NCBI GenBank assembly: GCA_025890175.1 | Contig: JANPYM010000020.1 | Coordinates: forward strand, 262,359 to 326,358 | DNA length: 64,000 nucleotides | Reading direction: 5' to 3' | From: Ciborinia camelliae | Taxonomy: Eukaryota > Ascomycota > Leotiomycetes > Helotiales > Sclerotiniaceae | Shown: one piece after another, positions 58,661 to 64,000 of the stretch | Layout of the letters: each line of letters starts with the position of its first letter | Numbering within the stretch: the stretch's first letter is position 1 | Position numbers and translations under genes: made by a program | The notes under the pieces: generated by a model | What the model was told of the DNA's origin: nothing | Database searches by the model: none | Seen by the model: the letters and a program-made list of their open reading frames with translations, nothing else

Positions 58661-61600
58661 TGAATCGTCCTTCTTGAGGACGGACGATGTGGATTTTGAG
58701 AGGTGGAATTGGAATTGGATGATATATGTATGAAACTACTGCATAAGAGTTCAAGTAAGTACTAAGTACCTAAACAGATAGGGCTGTATAAAGATGAAGT
58801 GGATACCCACCTACCTAGGTAGATAAACTATCTATGTACCGTAACTTGATAAGAAGTTAAAAAGCTTGCCTTGCTTCTTGGAAGTGGATATAATCAAGGA
58901 TTGGCAGGATTGTTTATTCATATATGTCCATCCATGGATATGATCCGATGGCTAGAGAGACAGTGAGAGAGAGTAACCGTGAATAAATGAAAGATTTCTC
59001 TTCTCAATGATGAATGAATGAATGAAGATTGTCCGCTTTGCTGCGCGTGCGTGCGTGCGCGTCAGGTACCTCAGAACCAGTAGGTACCTAGTATTCGTAA
59101 CAAGATCGGGATGGATGTCACCGGGGTATGTCACTTCACTCTCAACTCGGATACCGTACCTATATCCTTCATTCATTATTATCCAGATGGTGGTCGTGGT
59201 TTGCATAAAGAATTGGAATTTATTATTGGAATTGATTTGAATTTGAATTGATTTATGATTCGTTTTCCTTTCCTTTCCTTTCCTTTTTCTTTTTCTTTCC
59301 TTTTTCTTCATTTTTGTCTTCTAATTACCTAGTACTACAGTATTTGAATTTGATTGTTACATTTTCCACCATCAAAATATAGCTCCTGTGGATATCAAAA
59401 TCTAAAATCTAATTCGTGGGGAGAGCTCTGGTCCTTGTTTTTGTTCTTGGTGTTCTATGAATAATACCTAAAGTGACGTGCCCAGATTATTCTTCGAGGG
59501 GAAAGTCCTAGTCCCATCACTCCTGTCCCATCACTCCCATCACTCTTCAAGCTGTGTTTCCTGTATTGGAGTGAAGTGAAGACAAGACAAGGTAAGATAA
59601 GGTAAGGTAAAGAAAGAAGGACGTCATTTGTGCCACCCACCCACCTGCAGGGGCTATGACCAAGACCAAGTAACGTATTGACCAGACTCCGTAAATCCAT
59701 GTGTACAGTAATCAAATCAAATCAAATCAAATCAAAATCAAATAAAAATCAAGCTAACCCAATCTATCAAATAAAAATCAAGCTAACCTAACCTAACCTA
59801 ACCTAACCTAGGTATCCTTAGAAGCGACTAGACTAACGTGCGGGCGGGCGGGCAGGCGGGTTACAAAACATCCATCCATCCATTCATTCATTCATACCCG
59901 TGAACATGGACGGCGACGGCCCGGGAGCGGCACGCACGGATATCTAGTCTGTTTAGTCTATTTAGCACCCCGTCACTTCTTTCTTCCTTCTTTCTTTCTT
60001 TCTTTCTTTCTTTATATACCTAAGCTATTCCAGGTTACAACCTTAACCACCCCCACTTATCACATCCCGCTAAACATATAATTGATTAATCGATTGCGCT
60101 AGACAATCCGCGTCCCTCGTAGTTATCACCCTTTAGTGATTATATAATCATAAAACCTCTCCGCCGCCATTAATTTAATTTGAGGGCATCTATCTATCTG
60201 GTACGTAGAGGGAGTTTATCTGTGCGGTAAAAACCTTGGAGTGAGATAGAGTAAAAACCTTGGAATGAGGTATAATCAATCAATCTATTTTATATTAGGA
60301 TTAAAAAATTAGGTATTTATTTATAAAAATAAAAATGGGAAATCGATTTTTTGAACTATTACGAGGGTTGGAGAATGAGAGAGAGAATGAGATTAAGATT
60401 AATTTGTAGTAAAGACTTTATATATAATAATTATATTGGATATTATACTAGTTTGAGTTGATCAAGCTAGGTATGTAGATACTTATATCATCGAGGTGAT
60501 ACTAATACTATAGTACTTATATAATTAGTAGGTACTTAAAATCAAGCTATCTATACCTAGATATTCTAATCACAGTAAAAGAAGCTTTACTCCATATAAG
60601 CGAATTTCCACCACGTTTATATCCGTGGACATCAAATAGCGATGCCAATAATTTCCTTCCATCTATTTCCATCCATCCATCCATCCATACTAGGTACATA
60701 ACAAATCTTCGCAAGAATCCCAGGGTATTTAGTATCTAGATACCTAGATAGCTAGCCAGTATATAACCTTATGAAATGAATAACCCCCCCCCAGCCGGCA
60801 TGAATGGACAACACTCCGATTAAAAATCCAAGCCCATTCATTTACCTTCCCAATTTCCACCGGCCCATGCAGCGAATGTACATACTAGGTAGGTATCCAC
60901 GACGCCAAACGGAAGACATTGTGACACAGTATGAAACCAGTGCCGAAGATTTGAAGACCATAGTCTAGTCACTCACTCTATGAGCATTCTGGAATCTGGA
61001 GTGCTGACCCAATCGGTATTCGTATCTTTTTGAAGAAGACTGACTGTTTCGGATTATTCTATTCATTCATGGAGTTTCCAGATGGGCAGTTCGAGAACTG
61101 GCGTAAGAAGCGTTTTCACTTGAAAGTTTAAATCAATCCCCAAGACAGAGCGCGGGATATAGTGTGGTGCGCAATCTTCTCTTCTTCTTTTCTTCTCTTC
61201 TTCTTTTTTTCTCTTCTTTTCTTTTTCTCTTCTTCTCTTCCGCCCGAAACTCAAACTCGGGGTTTAACTTTTCGGGAAATATATTGGGAAATACGTAGAT
61301 AGGGCGTAGCGTAACCCTCTCCCTCATCAAGTCTTAAGACTTGTATATAAGCTCGCGCCTCATCACGGCTTCAACCCATTGGCTCGATCTCAAGCAGGTC
61401 TGGTCTCGTGCGAGCCAGCCTATGCCTATGTCTGCGTCTTATCAGAATGGATTTTAAAGGGGGATGCGCATATGATTTCCTCCTCCTCTAACTCTCACAT
61501 ATCTATATACTCATGAACGATGGTAAGAACGAGCCAACGCGAATCCGAGCCCAGATCTATCCGGCGTGCAACTTTCTTTTCACGAATGCATCGAGCGAGT

Positions 61601-62780
61601 AGAATCTGCACTTGAAATGATGGAGCGATGGGAGCCACGGATCCTCGCTCGCTCTTGGGATTGGATTGAATTGAATTGAATTGGTCGGGAAAACTTGGGC
61701 GGTGTCGGATACACGGTGTTCGGGGGAATCATGGCATGAATCATGATTCTCCATCGTCATTCGACGCGCTGGAGTTGCTCAACATACATCATCGTATGGA
61801 TACCATCGCTCTATGCACCCAGACCAGAGGGGTCGCACCAAGCGTATGAGAGAGAGATCGAATCCCGACTCTACCTATGGATCATTGCCTTCCTTGCGGA
61901 TTACATGGTGCAAATCCATACAGCCAACATGCGACCGACGTTGTCAAGTCAATGAAATCGATCGATCGTGAGGAAATTGAAAATCGAGTTCTGTTTTCAC
62001 ACCGCACCGCCTGACAAGACAATATCCCTTCAAAATCTATATAGTTTCAAAATTTGATAAAAATCAACCTTTTCAGCTTCAAAATCAGAATAGGCTCTAA
62101 AACACGTGCGTGCAGAGCGCGCCCTTAATGTATGTATATATGTATATATATATGTATGTATAGGTATATATATATATATATAACTGAACGAATGAATAAA
62201 TCATAGGGATAAGATAATCAAGACGAGATAATCACGTGATTTGCATTCCATCCATCCATCCTAGGTAGGTAGGTCCATTCATTCATATGAATTCAATTCA
62301 TCCACACATCCACACATCATTCTAAGCTCCAGGGGATTTCCGAGGTCTGGAATGCCTGTAGGTATTTATACATCTGAATTTTGAATATAAATAGAAGGAA
62401 GGCCGCTTATTGGAAGTGATATTGATAGGTAGGTAGTATAGGTTGGTGGTAAGAAATCTATCTATAGTACCTTAGCGGAGGTACTAGGGGTTTAAAAACA
62501 ATGATTTCATTGTAATCAGATTCAAAAACTATATTTCAATTGATGGAATATTTGTATTATATTTAAAAATAAAGCATTTTTAAAAATAAAGCGTTTTTGA
62601 AAATAAACTGTTTTTAAAAAAAAAAACGTTTTTGAAAATATAAATTGTTTTTATTAAATATTTTGAATTTAAAAAAAATAAAAAAAATATTAATTAAGAT
62701 ATTTTATATTTTATATTTTATATTTCAAGTTTCAAGTTTCAAATTTCAATTAATTTTTTTTTTAATTTTGAAATTTGTTG
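58661..62780. other. Gene-poor intergenic DNA
   Basis: About 4.1 kb with no supportable gene. It holds a TACCTAGGTA palindrome (58812), AATCA and CTAAC arrays, (CTTT)n at about 59985-60013, C/T tracts at 61170-61240, (TA)n at about 62130-62182 and AAATAAAGC(A/G)TTTTTA-type tandem units at about 62560-62640. Confidence 0.55.
59783..59812. repeat. (CTAAC)n, telomere-like pentamer
   Basis: Six ctaac units (complement GTTAG), similar to but not the usual fungal TTAGGG telomere repeat. Confidence 0.85.
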
Positions 62781-63835
62781 TATTTTAATTAAAAATATAA
62801 TATCTATCTCTTAATTAATTATATAATTTATTTATTTAATTAAATATATTAATTAATTAATTAAATAATTAATAAATTAATTAAATAATTAATAAATTAT
62901 ATATTTATTTAATTATACAGGGTATAATTAAATGTACGGTATAATAGTACGAACTACGCGAACACGTATTTAGTACGATCATTCGAATCGTATGAGATTC
63001 TTTTAGAATTCGAAACGCCGCATTAGAAAAGGTCGATTCTTTGTTCGAATTTCAGTTGGAAAAAGCAATATAGTGGGGCATTTTTATTTCGATTCTGATT
63101 TTTGATTCTATACCGCAATAATACTATTTTATATATTGTATATAAATATATAATATAATTACTATCATCTCTTGATTTTCGATCTATTTATAGTGAAAAG
63201 TGCGTATTAACCAATTAGACACCCTGTACCATTGGCATATACCCCCTGTATATGCCTAGAAGTCGAACTTGCTACAAAATTCAAATCAAATATATTACCA
63301 TTACAGTATAAAAAATATGTTTTGTTTTAATTAATTAATGTTGCAAGTTCGAATTTTAGGCATATACAGGGGGTATATGCCGGTGGTGCAAGGTGTCTAG
63401 TTGGTTAATACGCACTTTTCATTATAAATAGATTAAATATTAAGAGATAGTAGTAGTTATATTATATATTTATATACAATATATGAAATAGTATTATTGT
63501 AATATAGAATCAAAAATCAGAATCGAAATGAAAATGCCTTACTATATTGCTTTTTTCCAACTGAAATTCGAACAAAAAATCAATCTTTTTTAATACAGCG
63601 TTTCAAATTCTGAAAGAATCCTGTACGATTCGAATAATCGTATTAGGCACGTATTCGCGTAGTTTGTACTATTGTATTGTATATTTAATTATATTCTGTA
63701 TAATTAAATAAATATATAATTTATTAATTATTTAATTAATTAATTAATATATTTAATTAAATAAATAAATTATATAATTAATTAAAAGATAGGTATTATA
63801 TTTTTAATTAAAATATAATATATCTTTTTAATAGT
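62780..63835. repeat. Large AT-rich imperfect palindrome, RIP-like
   Basis: Two inverted arms of about 520 bp share a centre near 63307. Example pairs are tgcgtattaaccaa (63201) with ttggttaatacgca (63401), and the ATTCGAATTTCAGTTGG blocks near 63045 and 63555. In the section compared base by base (about 63019-63110) the arms differ almost only by transitions. The right arm carries T/A where the left has C/G. Each arm has a small hairpin built from ggcatatac and gtatatgcc. No coding potential remains. Confidence 0.85.
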
Positions 63836-64000
63836 TTTTTTTTAAAAAATAAAATAAAATAAAATAAAATGAAAAATGAATTTATAAAAATAAAATAAAA
63901 TAAAATATGAATATATATATATAATATATATAAATATCGATTTTATTTTTAAAATTAATATTTTTTAAAATAAAATCTTTTGATTTTATTTTTTTTAATA
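63836..64000. other. Extremely AT-rich DNA
   Basis: Runs of AAAATAAAATAAAAT and ATATAT to the window edge. No gene is possible in this composition. Confidence 0.7.

Overview
The window is nuclear DNA of a filamentous ascomycete. The evidence is short spliceosomal introns (about 48-120 nt, GTATGT/GTAAGT-type donors, CTAAC/CTGAC-like branch sites), no operons, long simple-sequence-rich intergenic DNA, and orthologues of fungal genes such as MGM1, EBP2, samB/MUB1, PUS4, MKT1, POT1 and importin alpha. The AT-leaning codons, the gene set and the many GGTAGGTA/TACCTAGGTA motifs suggest a leotiomycete, perhaps a Botrytis/Sclerotinia relative. That placement is inference only. All names come from reading translations by eye; no database search was run.

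Layout. 0.9-9.9 kb is gene-dense housekeeping DNA: the mitochondrial fusion dynamin Mgm1 (+), a Zrg17-type ER zinc-transport subunit (-), a conserved two-TM protein (+) and the rRNA-processing factor Ebp2 (+). From 9.9 to 28.7 kb the DNA is gene-poor and rich in simple repeats. It holds samB/MUB1 (-) and two very small single-TM ORFs that resemble each other (12384-12554 minus, 26865-27086 plus). 28.7-31.4 kb carries a secreted GH95 alpha-L-fucosidase with four exons.

33.6-42.8 kb holds an AT-hook protein (-) divergent from the tRNA pseudouridine-55 synthase Pus4 (+). These are followed by an eight-exon isopenicillin-N-synthase-like dioxygenase (-) divergent from the mRNA regulator Mkt1 (+). 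42.8-44.2 kb is a block of unrelated tandem repeats. 44.7-49.4 kb has an APH-like kinase-fold gene (-), a 2EXR/F-box-like gene (-) and a decayed tandem copy of the latter. 49.9-55.1 kb has the telomere protein POT1 (-) divergent from importin alpha (+).

57.1-58.7 kb holds a GC-rich intronless HSL-family esterase whose 3' end runs into a minisatellite. From 58.7 kb to the end no gene is seen. That stretch ends in a roughly 1-kb AT-rich palindrome at about 62.78-63.84 kb, whose arms, where compared, differ essentially only by transitions, as expected of RIP.

The genes act in unrelated basic processes (mitochondrial fusion, zinc homeostasis, ribosome and tRNA maturation, telomere capping, nuclear import) with a few accessory enzymes. 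No metabolic cluster, intact transposon, rRNA, tRNA or CRISPR array was recognised.
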